Assembly (NCBI GenBank): GCA_900757485.1
Contig: CAAEOA010000149.1
Coordinates: 1 to 20,455 of the forward strand
DNA length: 20,455 nucleotides
From: Oscillospiraceae bacterium
GTDB taxonomy: Bacteria > Bacillota > Clostridia > Oscillospirales > Ruminococcaceae
Reading direction: 5' to 3'
A program made the translations under genes and the position numbers. This document shows, one piece after another, positions 1 through 6,945 of the stretch (the stretch's first letter is position 1; each line of letters begins with the position of its first letter). The notes under the pieces are model-generated. The model was not told the origin of the DNA and did no database searches. It saw only the letters and a program-made list of their open reading frames with translations.

Positions 1-263
1 AGGCAGGATATTACCGATTGAGGAAGGGCGGCACTGACTGTTCCGCAAGCGGCAATAATAATCTTAACATTTTGGCTGAGGAGAAAATTGATATCCTGAC
101 AGGCGTATTTCACAACAGTGTCACGCCCGCGCGTTCCATAGGGTACACGTCCCGTATCGCCGAAATAAATAATATCCTCATGAGGAAGAATTTTTTTTAA
201 TTCTTTGACTGTCGTGAGTCCGCCGAGCCCTGAATCAAATACGCCAATCGGTTTTGTATCCAC
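1..263 (-). CDS. murI: Glutamate racemase, N-terminal part (runs off the window)
   Basis: Translating the minus strand from a GTG at 263 gives VDTKPIGVFDSGLGGLTTVK, the classic glutamate racemase N-terminus with the Asp-Ser pair (DSGLGG) of the first catalytic loop. About 87 codons are visible. The family interconverts L- and D-glutamate, supplying D-Glu for peptidoglycan stem peptides in the cytoplasm. The first catalytic cysteine lies in IIIAACGTVSA near residue 80; most characterised racemases have Cys-Asn-Thr here, so Cys-Gly-Thr is a variant. The GTG overlaps the ddl stop codon (TAGTG, one shared base), so translation is probably coupled and the two genes form one operon. The C-terminal half with the second catalytic cysteine is outside the window. 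Identity is firm from motif and neighbour. Confidence 0.93.
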   Translation of the reverse strand, partial: MDTKPIGVFDSGLGGLTTVKELKKILPHEDIIYFGDTGRVPYGTRGRDTVVKYACQDINFLLSQNVKIIIAACGTVSAALPQSVISC

Positions 264-1339
264 TAAAATTCCGCCCTTTCTATTGCAGTAGTGATCAGTC
301 TGTCAATCAAATCCGAATAGTTGACACCGCTGTATTCCCATAGTTTCGGATACATACTGATAGAGGTGAATCCGGGCAGGGTATTGGGTTCATTTAAGAT
401 AATTTCGTGATCCGGTGTAATAAAGAAATCAATTCTGGTAAGACCTCCGCATCCGAGCGCTTTGTATGCTTTGATTGCCGTTTCTTTCAGACGTTTCGTA
501 TCTTCTTCGCTGATCCGCGCCGGGATATGCAGCTCTGTGGTACCCATAATATATTTTGCTTCATAGTCGTAAAATTCATTGCAGGGAACAATTTCTCCCG
601 GCTCTGCGACTTTGGGATCCTCGTATCCCATAACAGCCGTTTCTACTTCGATGCCCACAATTGCTTTTTCTACAACCACTTTGGTATCGTGTGAAAAGGC
701 AATTTTGATTGCATCCTTGAGCTGTTCTTCATTGGCAGCTTTATTAATTCCAACCGAAGATCCTGCATTTGCGGGTTTTACAAACATCGGAAAGCCAAGT
801 TTTTCCACCATTTGGGGGATCATTTGATCCAACTTTGAAATATCGCAACGGTGAATAGCAGCCCATTTCGCTGTTTTGATACCGGCATTGTCTAAAACAG
901 TGTGGGTAAAGGCTTTATCCATGCAAATGGCGGAGGATACTGTATCACAGCCGACAAATGGAATTCCGGCAATTGTAAAAAGTCCTTGAATCGTGCCGTC
1001 TTCTCCGTTTTTGCCATGGAGCACAGGAAATACACAGTCAATATGGAGGATAGAGGTTTCTCCGTCAGCCATAATTTTGATCAGACCTTTGTGGGTACGG
1101 TCCGGGCTGATAATTGCGGTAGTGCAGTCGGGATGGGATTCCCACTCTCCGTTTGCAATCATAGAAACGTCGCCGGGAAAATAAAGCCATCTTCCTTTTT
1201 TAGTAATACCGACACAGATAATTTCATATTTATCTTTTGGAATTTGTTGTATGACAGAGGACGCAGACATCAGAGAAATATCATGTTCTGAGGAAACGCC
1301 TCCGAAAATTACACATACTCTAGTTTTTGCCATGATCAT
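263..1339 (-). CDS. ddl: D-alanine--D-alanine ligase
   Basis: Encodes a 358-residue ATP-grasp enzyme that joins two D-alanines for the peptidoglycan precursor. Recognisable motifs are SSEHDIS near residue 17 (the Glu that binds the first D-Ala), HGKNGEDGTIQGL, the ATP-grasp loop KPANAGSSVGI, and the C-terminal metal/omega-loop segment LNEPNTLPGFTSIS (usually NEVNTLPGFT). EFYDYEAKY keeps the tyrosine that known D-Ala:D-Ala ligases have where D-Ala:D-Lac ligases such as Leuconostoc carry Phe, so a vancomycin-resistant depsipeptide ligase is not suggested. The ATG at 1339 lies 7 nt after AGAAAGG (1347-1353). An in-frame TTG at 1345 is too close to that site, and an ATG at 1333 is possible. A consensus-like promoter sits about 80 bp upstream. 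murI follows with a one-base overlap. Confidence 0.95.
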   Translation of the reverse strand: MIMAKTRVCVIFGGVSSEHDISLMSASSVIQQIPKDKYEIICVGITKKGRWLYFPGDVSMIANGEWESHPDCTTAIISPDRTHKGLIKIMADGETSILHIDCVFPVLHGKNGEDGTIQGLFTIAGIPFVGCDTVSSAICMDKAFTHTVLDNAGIKTAKWAAIHRCDISKLDQMIPQMVEKLGFPMFVKPANAGSSVGINKAANEEQLKDAIKIAFSHDTKVVVEKAIVGIEVETAVMGYEDPKVAEPGEIVPCNEFYDYEAKYIMGTTELHIPARISEEDTKRLKETAIKAYKALGCGGLTRIDFFITPDHEIILNEPNTLPGFTSISMYPKLWEYSGVNYSDLIDRLITTAIERAEF

Positions 1340-1417
1340 CGCCAAACCTTTCTGTAATAGGCATAATTGCCATCGGGTAAGTAAAAGAAATCAGATGCAT
1401 TAAAATTAATCTCTTTT

Positions 1418-1446
1418 ATCATACCATAATTTCATTTGAAGTGCAA
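1418..1446 (-). promoter_or_regulatory. Putative sigma-A promoter of ddl-murI
   Basis: On the minus strand TTGCAC (1446-1441) is followed after exactly 17 bp by TATGAT (1423-1418), about 80 bp before the ddl start. The match to TTGACA-17-TATAAT is 4/6 and 5/6. No competing site was seen closer to the gene. Confidence 0.65.
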
Positions 1447-1549
1447 TAAAAAAGACAGTGTTTTAGTTATATTTATGAGGTCAAGCTATAAAATATACGC
1501 GATTTTATTGCATATAAAAATAAAATCAAGTTATATTTTCGGAATAGGA

Positions 1550-1577
1550 TTGAAAAATATTGACGGTATGATAAAAT
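1550..1577 (+). promoter_or_regulatory. Possible promoter for the TVP38/pentapeptide operon
   Basis: TTGAAA (1550-1555) and TAAAAT (1572-1577) are separated by 16 bp, giving a leader of roughly 145 nt. It is followed by a 6-bp inverted repeat, CAAGCT/AGCTTG (1585-1590 and 1600-1605). A second weaker promoter candidate lies nearer the gene, TTTACA (1664-1669) with GATAAT (1688-1693), and overlaps the 8-bp palindrome listed separately. Which one is used cannot be decided from sequence. Apart from these and the ddl promoter I see nothing in the 373-bp gap. Confidence 0.4.
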
Positions 1578-1661
1578 AGTTTTACAAGCTGTCATTTTTA
1601 GCTTGCAGGATGGTACAATATTTGATTCATCTGCCGGATATAAAATGCAGTGATTTTCAGC

Positions 1662-1688
1662 CTTTTACAGTCCGATAGATTGTAAAAG
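1662..1688. repeat. 8-bp inverted repeat, operator- or hairpin-like
   Basis: CTTTTACA (1662-1669) and TGTAAAAG (1681-1688) are perfect inverted repeats with an 11-bp spacer. They lie 23 bp before the AGAAAGG ribosome binding site (1711-1717) of the TVP38-family gene and overlap a possible -35/-10 pair. The arms could bind a dimeric regulator or form an RNA stem in the leader. Confidence 0.5.
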
Positions 1689-1730
1689 ATAATAAACCGT
1701 ACAAAAGCTCAGAAAGGTATGGTTATCAAT

Positions 1731-2465
1731 ATGAAGCAAAATAGGGAAAAGGGCAGTGTTTTAAAAGTAATTTGGTATTTACTGCTGTTTATTATAGTTG
1801 TTGCTGCCGGAGTCGTGGCTATTAAATATGCGCCTCATTTAAAACTGTTTTTAACATCTGAAGAAACCATCGTCAAGTTGGAAAAAATGATTGATTCTTT
1901 TGGTGCCTGGGGAATTGTGATACTGCTTTTGCTGCAGATTGTCCAGGTGTTTGTGGCACTGATTCCGTCTGAGCCGATTGAGATTGCGGCGGGAATGTGT
2001 TATGGCGGCTGGTGGGGGTTTGTGCTTTGTGCGGCAGGCGTTATATTGGGAAGTTTCGGTGTGTTCAGTTTGATTAAGCGCTTCGGAACTCCTTTTGTCC
2101 ATAAATTGGTCAGCGAGAAAAAGCTGAAGGAATTTCACTTTTTAAAAAATGCCGAACGGATGGAAATGATCACCTTTATTTTATATTTTATTCCGGGATT
2201 GCCAAAAGATGTATTCACATATTTTGCCGCTTTGACGCCACTGTCGACGAAAAATTTTCTTATCATCTCTATTATTGCCCGGACGCCGTCTATTCTGATT
2301 TCCAATATAGCAGGGGCGCAGTATATGGAAGGAAACTATGAGGTTACAATTGTATTATTTGCTGTTTTTGCGGCATTGGGACTGCTTGGCATGGTATGTT
2401 ATAAGTTGATATCTAAGCGATTGAACAATCACGGTAAAGAAAATCAAAAGAAAACGGAGCGCTAA
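1731..2465 (+). CDS. TVP38/TMEM64 (DedA-superfamily, VTT domain) membrane protein
   Basis: A 244-residue integral membrane protein. It has a basic N-terminus, a first hydrophobic segment at about residues 11-30, and a VTT/SNARE-associated core at about 58-198 containing ALIPSEPIEIAAGMCYGG, GVILGSFGVF, LYFIPGLPKD and ISNIAGAQY. It ends in a last hydrophobic segment (about 205-226) and a Lys-rich tail. TVP38/DedA proteins are thought to be lipid scramblases or flippases, or to affect envelope homeostasis; the substrate cannot be read from the sequence. The start is ambiguous: an ATG at 1719 lies one base after AGAAAGG (1711-1717) and is too close, while the ATG at 1731 is 13 nt away and is preferred, since this site pairs with the 5' part of the Shine-Dalgarno target. 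The next gene begins 7 bp after the stop, indicating an operon. Confidence 0.85.
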   Translation: MKQNREKGSVLKVIWYLLLFIIVVAAGVVAIKYAPHLKLFLTSEETIVKLEKMIDSFGAWGIVILLLLQIVQVFVALIPSEPIEIAAGMCYGGWWGFVLCAAGVILGSFGVFSLIKRFGTPFVHKLVSEKKLKEFHFLKNAERMEMITFILYFIPGLPKDVFTYFAALTPLSTKNFLIISIIARTPSILISNIAGAQYMEGNYEVTIVLFAVFAALGLLGMVCYKLISKRLNNHGKENQKKTER

Positions 2466-2472
2466 ACAGAAT

Positions 2473-3087
2473 ATGAGTGTCAAAATATTTGAAAACAAGG
2501 ATTTTACCGAAACAGAGCTGTCCTTATTGCAAAACGATGATGAGATGTTGGAAAAATATGAGTTTAAACGCTGTCGATTCAAAGATTGTGATTTTTCAGG
2601 GGTCATTCTGCTAAAATGCAGATTTGAACAATGTGATTTCAGCAGCAGCAATTTTAACGGCAGTGAGCTTATACTGTCTGCCTTTCTGAATTGCAGATTT
2701 CGGTTTGCTTCCTTCTTTGCCTCCACGGTGAAAGAATGTAAAATGACAGGATCGGATTTTGGAGATGCAGATATTAATTGTATCAATATTGTAGGCGGAG
2801 ATTGGTCTTATACTTCTTTAAAAGAACTGAATTTCAGCAAGATGGAGCTTTGTGACATTAATTTCGAGGGCGCAGACTTGACCGGGTGTGTGATGGAAAA
2901 ATGCCGTATTGACGGATGCAGTTTCTACGGCGCAAACCTGATGAATGTCAGCTTTAAAGGTTCGGATTTAAGAGGAAGCAATTTGACCGGAATTGAAATT
3001 TTGGACGTCAACTTGCAGCAGACAAAAGTGGATTTAGAACAGTGTGTCTCCATTGCAAGCGGTTTAGGCGCGGTATACACGCCATAA
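2473..3087 (+). CDS. Pentapeptide repeat protein, Qnr-like
   Basis: A 204-residue protein built almost wholly of pentapeptide repeats with Phe/Leu at the central position (CRFKDCDFSG, CRFEQCDFSSSNFNG, ANLMNVSFKGSDLRGSNLTG). These fold as a right-handed quadrilateral beta-helix. Length and plan resemble the Qnr/MfpA group (about 190-220 residues), and the end, VDLEQCVSIASGLGA, is similar in kind to the Qnr C-terminal dimerisation segment. Those proteins mimic DNA and protect gyrase and topoisomerase IV from quinolones. Here the function is unproven and the helix is Cys-rich. The gene starts 7 bp after the TVP38-family gene; GGAG at 2456-2459, inside the end of that gene, is its best ribosome binding site, 13 nt from the ATG. 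A terminator follows. Confidence 0.85.
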   Translation: MSVKIFENKDFTETELSLLQNDDEMLEKYEFKRCRFKDCDFSGVILLKCRFEQCDFSSSNFNGSELILSAFLNCRFRFASFFASTVKECKMTGSDFGDADINCINIVGGDWSYTSLKELNFSKMELCDINFEGADLTGCVMEKCRIDGCSFYGANLMNVSFKGSDLRGSNLTGIEILDVNLQQTKVDLEQCVSIASGLGAVYTP

Positions 3088-3105
3088 TGGTTGATTGCCC
3101 CAGCA

Positions 3106-3142
3106 AAAAGCGTACGCAAATCAATAAATTGCGTACGCTTTT
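3106..3142. terminator. Bidirectional rho-independent terminator
   Basis: Perfect 14-bp arms, AAAAGCGTACGCAA (3106-3119) and TTGCGTACGCTTTT (3129-3142), with a 9-nt loop. The A-run and T-run flanks let it serve both converging operons: the pentapeptide gene from the left and pheA from the right, whose stop codon begins at 3146, just outside the stem. Confidence 0.92.
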
Positions 3143-3143
3143 A

Positions 3144-4265
3144 CTATATTTCAATGTAGTTTCCAAGGTATTTAAATTGCAGCAAATCGGCCGCAAGATC
3201 ATTTAGCAGAGCAGAAACGTTTTCATCTTTTAAATTCCCAGTAAAATCAAGATAAAACATAATATCAAAATTCTTGTTTCCGATGGGTTTGGACTCTATT
3301 TTCTGCATATTGATTCCATAAACCGAAAATTTGGTCAGCATGCGATATAAACTACCCACAGTGTGGGGAAGAGAAAAAGAAATGGAAATAATATTATCTT
3401 CTTTTGAATACTGCGGTTTTTTGGAGATGCAGATAAAACGGGTATAGTTTTCATCTATGTTGGAAATATGGTCGGAAAGAATTTGTAAACCATGAATTTG
3501 AGCACCTAAATTGGAACAAATAGCGGCAAAATATTGGTTTGGATCGGATTGCGCAACATATTCAGCGGCAGCGGCAGTATTGGAATAAGAGTGGGCTGTC
3601 AGATTATGCTGATGGATAAAAGAGCTGCATTGCTGGATGCCCTGTTCATGAGAAAAAACGCACTTAATATCAGACAGTTGCGTACCCGGTAAAGCAGCAA
3701 GACAGTGATTCACCTCGATTTTTATCCGGCGCGCAATGTAAATATTATATTTCTTTAAAAGCTCATATACTTCGACCACCGAGCCTGCATTGGAATTTTC
3801 AATCGGCAGAATACCGTAATCTGCCTCTTCGTTGATAACGGCTTGAAACACCTCTTCAAAATGGCGGTAAAAATGAATGATATCCTCTTTAAAAAGAGCG
3901 CGTGCCGCTATATGAGAATAAGCTCCCGGAACACCCTGGCAAGCGACTTTCGCCGCAATATCAGGAGAAAAAGGAACGGAATGCTCCAGAAAAGGATTAT
4001 TCGATTGTATTAGCTTTTTTTGGCTGCATTTACTGATATCCATGATGTTAGTGAAAAGCACTTTTTCCCCCGAAGCATATTCGGGAGCAGCGCGTTCGGT
4101 CACTTGACGAATCACTTCATCTTCTCGGTTTGTATGTAATACCGGTAATTGATGCTGTTTTTTGTAAGCGGCAACCGATTTCACAACATCCATGCGCTGT
4201 TCAAACAAATCCTGAATTTGGATATCAATTTGATCGATTTGATCTCTTAATTCTTTTAGATCCAT
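3144..4265 (-). CDS. pheA: P-protein: chorismate mutase / prephenate dehydratase
   Basis: A 373-residue bifunctional enzyme of phenylalanine synthesis with three domains in order. Residues 1-85 are an AroQ-type chorismate mutase (LRDQIDQID, EQRMDVVKSVAAYKK, and NRED with Arg47/Glu48). Residues about 105-283 are prephenate dehydratase (QGVPGAYSHIA, GILPIENSNAGSV, and the catalytic TRF at 275-277 in NYTRF). Residues 290-373 are an ACT domain (GSLYRML at 304-310, ESKPIG at 324) that binds phenylalanine for feedback inhibition. Chorismate is converted to prephenate and then phenylpyruvate. The ATG at 4265 is 10 nt after AGAAAGG (4276-4282). It lies downstream of gpmI on the same strand but behind a stem-loop and a large palindrome, so it may be a separate unit. 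I saw no T-box or Phe-rich leader peptide. Confidence 0.96.
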   Translation of the reverse strand: MDLKELRDQIDQIDIQIQDLFEQRMDVVKSVAAYKKQHQLPVLHTNREDEVIRQVTERAAPEYASGEKVLFTNIMDISKCSQKKLIQSNNPFLEHSVPFSPDIAAKVACQGVPGAYSHIAARALFKEDIIHFYRHFEEVFQAVINEEADYGILPIENSNAGSVVEVYELLKKYNIYIARRIKIEVNHCLAALPGTQLSDIKCVFSHEQGIQQCSSFIHQHNLTAHSYSNTAAAAEYVAQSDPNQYFAAICSNLGAQIHGLQILSDHISNIDENYTRFICISKKPQYSKEDNIISISFSLPHTVGSLYRMLTKFSVYGINMQKIESKPIGNKNFDIMFYLDFTGNLKDENVSALLNDLAADLLQFKYLGNYIEI

Positions 4266-4332
4266 ATTTTTTATTCCTTTCTGGACTTTTGTACCTTTTC
4301 AATGCGCAGTGTTTGCCGAAAAGATACAAAGC

Positions 4333-4371
4333 GTAGTATGCAAGGAATGCGGCGCATTTCTTGCATACTAC
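4333..4371. repeat. 39-bp near-perfect palindrome in the gpmI-pheA gap
   Basis: Arms GTAGTATGCAAGGAATGCG (4333-4351) and CGCATTTCTTGCATACTAC (4353-4371) pair over 19 positions with a single G-T mismatch and one central base. It would form a very stable hairpin with almost no loop in RNA or DNA. It has no T-tract in either direction, so it does not look like a terminator. No second copy was seen in this window. Confidence 0.85.
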
Positions 4372-4393
4372 ATTCCTTTCTTTAGGAAAGAAA

Positions 4394-4413
4394 CAGGAGC
4401 CCGCAGGCTCCTG
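4394..4413 (-). terminator. Likely terminator or attenuating hairpin after gpmI
   Basis: CAGGAGCC (4394-4401) and GGCTCCTG (4406-4413) form a perfect 8-bp GC-rich stem with a CGCA tetraloop, 34 bp after the gpmI stop. On the minus strand it is followed by the pyrimidine run TTTCTTTCC, a weak but recognisable U-tract, so termination may be partial and allow some read-through into pheA. Confidence 0.7.
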
Positions 4414-4446
4414 AAATAATACATGAGCGATGCGTTCATGCAGAAT

Positions 4447-5964
4447 TTATTTTTTCAATAAGCTTTCTCCGGTCATTTCAGCAGGCTGATCCAATCCGAG
4501 AATATCCAGCATGGTCGGAGCAAGGTCGGCAAGCTTTCCATTCTCTTTTAAAGAAGCGTCAACATTTACTAAGACTAACGGCACTAAATTGGTAGTATGT
4601 GCTGTAAACGGGGAACCATCCGGCTCATACATCTGATCGGCATTTCCATGGTCGGCAGTGATTAAAGCGGCGCCTCCCTGTTTGAGAATAGCATCTACTG
4701 TTCTGCCTAAGCAGGTGTCTACTGCTTCCACCGCTGCTTTGGCGGCATCAAAAACGCCGGTGTGCCCAACCATATCGCAGTTTGCGTAATTGAGGATAAT
4801 AACATCATATTTGCCCGAGTTAATGCGGGCAACAACTTCGTCAGTCACCTCGTACGCGCTCATTTCGGGCTTCAAATCGTAAGTAGCAACTTTGGGAGAA
4901 TTGATCAGCGCACGATCTTCACCCGGAAAACTGGTTTCTACTCCTCCGTTGAAAAAGAAGGTAACATGTGCATATTTTTCTGTTTCTGCAATACGCAGCT
5001 GCGTCAAGCCCTTATCGCTGATGTATTGTCCGAAGGTATTGGTTAATGATTGCGGTTTAAAGGCGACGTCTACATTTGGCATGGTTGCGTCATACTGCGT
5101 CATGCATACGAAATAGACAGGTATTCTGCCGTTTCTTCTGCTGAACCCGTTAAAATCATCATCAACCAGAGTTCGAGTGATTTCTCTTGCGCGGTCAGGT
5201 CGGAAATTAAAGAAGATCACGCTGTCATTGGTTTTGATCGTTGCGCCTTCTGCGCAAACGGTCGGAACAATAAATTCATCGGTGACATTGTCTGCATAAG
5301 AAGCGGCAGCCGCATCTACCGGATCGGCATTCCGATTGCCTTCCCCGTAAACCATAGCGGCATATGCTTTCTCTACACGATCCCAACGGTTGTCACGATC
5401 CATTGCATAATATCTGCCGATCACTGTGGCAATTTTGCCGACACCGATTTCTTCCAGTTTCGCTTGGCAATCGGCAAGAAAGTCCTTACCGGAAGTAGGA
5501 GGGACGTCCCGTCCGTCCATAAAAGCATGAATATAGACTTCGTTTAACCCGTTTTCCCGTGCCATTTCCACTAAGCCGTAGAGATGCGCATTGTGACTGT
5601 GCACGCCACCGTCAGATAACAGTCCCATTAAATGCAAAGCGGAATGATTCTTTTTGCAGTTTTCAATTGCTGCTTTCAAAGCAGGATTGGAGAAAAAATC
5701 GCCGTCCTTAATGGATTTCGTGATTCTGGTTAATTCCTGGTAAACGATGCGGCCTGCGCCGATATTGGTATGACCTACCTCTGAATTTCCCATCTGACCG
5801 TCAGGTAAGCCGACATCCATACCGGAAGCACCGATTAAAGTATGGGGATATTTCGCAAACAGTGCGTCGATATTGGGAGTGTTTGCCGCTTTGATCGCAT
5901 TACCGTAGTCATTTGGGTTATATCCAAAGCCGTCCAAAATAATTAATGCCAAAGGTTTTTTCAT
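4447..5964 (-). CDS. gpmI: 2,3-bisphosphoglycerate-independent phosphoglycerate mutase
   Basis: A 505-residue Mn-dependent cytosolic enzyme interconverting 3- and 2-phosphoglycerate, a member of the alkaline phosphatase superfamily. Visible motifs: LIILDGFGYN (metal Asp11), QMGNSEVGHTNIGAGR with the phosphoacceptor Ser61, SDGGVHSH, DGRDVPPTSG, GRYYAMDRDNRWDR, FRPDRARE, EKYAHVTFFFNGG, NCDMVGHTG and ADHGNADQM near the C-terminus. Length matches the family (about 505-515). The ATG at 5964 is 11 nt after AGAAAGG (5976-5982). It is the third gene of the pgk-tpiA-gpmI cluster, 100 bp after tpiA. This type of mutase is common in spore-formers, where pH and Mn sensitivity of the enzyme helps dormant spores store 3-phosphoglycerate; that link is family knowledge, not seen here. 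Confidence 0.97.
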   Translation of the reverse strand: MKKPLALIILDGFGYNPNDYGNAIKAANTPNIDALFAKYPHTLIGASGMDVGLPDGQMGNSEVGHTNIGAGRIVYQELTRITKSIKDGDFFSNPALKAAIENCKKNHSALHLMGLLSDGGVHSHNAHLYGLVEMARENGLNEVYIHAFMDGRDVPPTSGKDFLADCQAKLEEIGVGKIATVIGRYYAMDRDNRWDRVEKAYAAMVYGEGNRNADPVDAAAASYADNVTDEFIVPTVCAEGATIKTNDSVIFFNFRPDRAREITRTLVDDDFNGFSRRNGRIPVYFVCMTQYDATMPNVDVAFKPQSLTNTFGQYISDKGLTQLRIAETEKYAHVTFFFNGGVETSFPGEDRALINSPKVATYDLKPEMSAYEVTDEVVARINSGKYDVIILNYANCDMVGHTGVFDAAKAAVEAVDTCLGRTVDAILKQGGAALITADHGNADQMYEPDGSPFTAHTTNLVPLVLVNVDASLKENGKLADLAPTMLDILGLDQPAEMTGESLLKK

Positions 5965-6004
5965 AAAATAGCCAGCCTTTCTATAAAATCATCGGATAAC
6001 AATT

Positions 6005-6036
6005 CGGCTATATGCTTACAAAGCAGCATATAGCCG
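6005..6036. repeat. Intercistronic stem-loop between tpiA and gpmI
   Basis: Perfect 12-bp arms CGGCTATATGCT (6005-6016) and AGCATATAGCCG (6025-6036) with an 8-nt loop, extended by one wobble and one A-T pair. There is no U-run on the minus strand after it, so it is more likely an RNA processing or stability element than a terminator. Confidence 0.75.
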
Positions 6037-6064
6037 GAGTCATTGTATAAACTGTCAGCAGTGA

Positions 6065-6832
6065 TTATTTGCTTGCTGCATTTACGATAACTGAGAAATC
6101 GGGAGCTTTCAGAGAAGCACCGCCGATCAATCCGCCGTCTACATCAGGCTGAGCAAGTAACTCTTCCGCATTTTTTGCATTCATGGAACCGCCGTATTGA
6201 ATCGTCATAGCATCTGCCGCGGCTTGATCATAGATTTTTGCAACTGTGTTGCGGATGACACTGCAAACTTCGTTAGCTTGCTCTGCGGTAGCGGTTTTTC
6301 CGGTTCCGATAGCCCATACCGGCTCATATGCGATAATGACTTTCGCAAGATCTGCTTTATCTACACCGTTGAGCGCAATTTTTGTTTGCATTGCAACGAG
6401 TTCTTCGGTAATACCGAGTTCACGGTCTTCCAGCATTTCTCCGACACAGAGAATCACGTTCAAACCGGCTTCCAGAGCAGCAATGGTACGTTTGTTAACG
6501 GTAATATCGGTTTCGCCGAAATATTGACGTCTTTCGCTGTGACCGATTACAACATATTCTACACCCATTTCTACCAGCATATCTGCAGAAACTTCACCGG
6601 TAAATGCACCGGATTTTTCAAAATGGCAGTTTTGAGCGCCGACTTTAATATTGCTTCCTTTTGCAGCTTCGAGAACTGTCTCTAAGTTGGTGAAAGGAAC
6701 ACAGACAACAACGCCGCAATCCGCATCCTTTACCAGCGGTTTTAGCTCTTCTACCAAAGCTTTTGCTTCGGGACGGGTTTTATTCATTTTCCAGTTTCCT
6801 GCAATTACGGCAGCACGCAAATTCTTGTTCAT
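6065..6832 (-). CDS. tpiA: Triosephosphate isomerase
   Basis: A 255-residue TIM barrel interconverting dihydroxyacetone phosphate and glyceraldehyde 3-phosphate. Catalytic residues are visible: Asn13/Lys15 in AGNWKMNKT, His98 in IGHSERR, Glu170 in AYEPVWAIGTGKTA, and the phosphate-binding YGGSMN and GLIGGASLK segments. The start is set at the ATG at 6832, which follows AAAAGGATGG by 7 nt and places GNWKMNKT at the usual distance from the N-terminus; the frame is open for 19 more codons upstream (to 6889), but that extension is unlike the family. The gene is second in the pgk-tpiA-gpmI cluster, 113 bp after pgk and 100 bp before gpmI. Confidence 0.97.
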   Translation of the reverse strand: MNKNLRAAVIAGNWKMNKTRPEAKALVEELKPLVKDADCGVVVCVPFTNLETVLEAAKGSNIKVGAQNCHFEKSGAFTGEVSADMLVEMGVEYVVIGHSERRQYFGETDITVNKRTIAALEAGLNVILCVGEMLEDRELGITEELVAMQTKIALNGVDKADLAKVIIAYEPVWAIGTGKTATAEQANEVCSVIRNTVAKIYDQAAADAMTIQYGGSMNAKNAEELLAQPDVDGGLIGGASLKAPDFSVIVNAASK

Positions 6833-6898
6833 TTTGTTACCATCCTTTTCGATTGATTTATATAACAGAATATTGGTTATTCTTTTCAAAACATGGAA

Positions 6899-6936
6899 AT
6901 TTGTCCGTTACTTGATTTGAAAAGCAACGGACAAAT
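6899..6936. repeat. Intercistronic stem-loop between pgk and tpiA
   Basis: Perfect 11-bp arms ATTTGTCCGTT (6899-6909) and AACGGACAAAT (6926-6936) around a 16-nt loop, starting 9 bp after the pgk stop. The minus-strand sequence following it (TTCCATGTTTTG) has no clear U-tract. It is probably an mRNA stability or partial attenuation element within the operon. Confidence 0.75.
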
Positions 6937-6945
6937 AAAGGGCAA

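Noticed and set aside
902..1291. Plus-strand open frame opposite ddl, and similar long opposite-strand frames over gpmI, tpiA and pflB
   Set aside because: These are antisense shadows of confidently identified genes, without ribosome sites or recognisable products.
263..1339. Vancomycin-type D-Ala:D-Lac ligase
   Set aside because: EFYDYEAKY keeps the tyrosine linked to D-Ala:D-Ala specificity, and the gene sits with murI in a normal precursor operon.
4266..4446. T-box or Phe-rich leader attenuator for pheA
   Set aside because: No T-box sequence and no phenylalanine-rich short frame on the minus strand; only the hairpin and the large palindrome are present.
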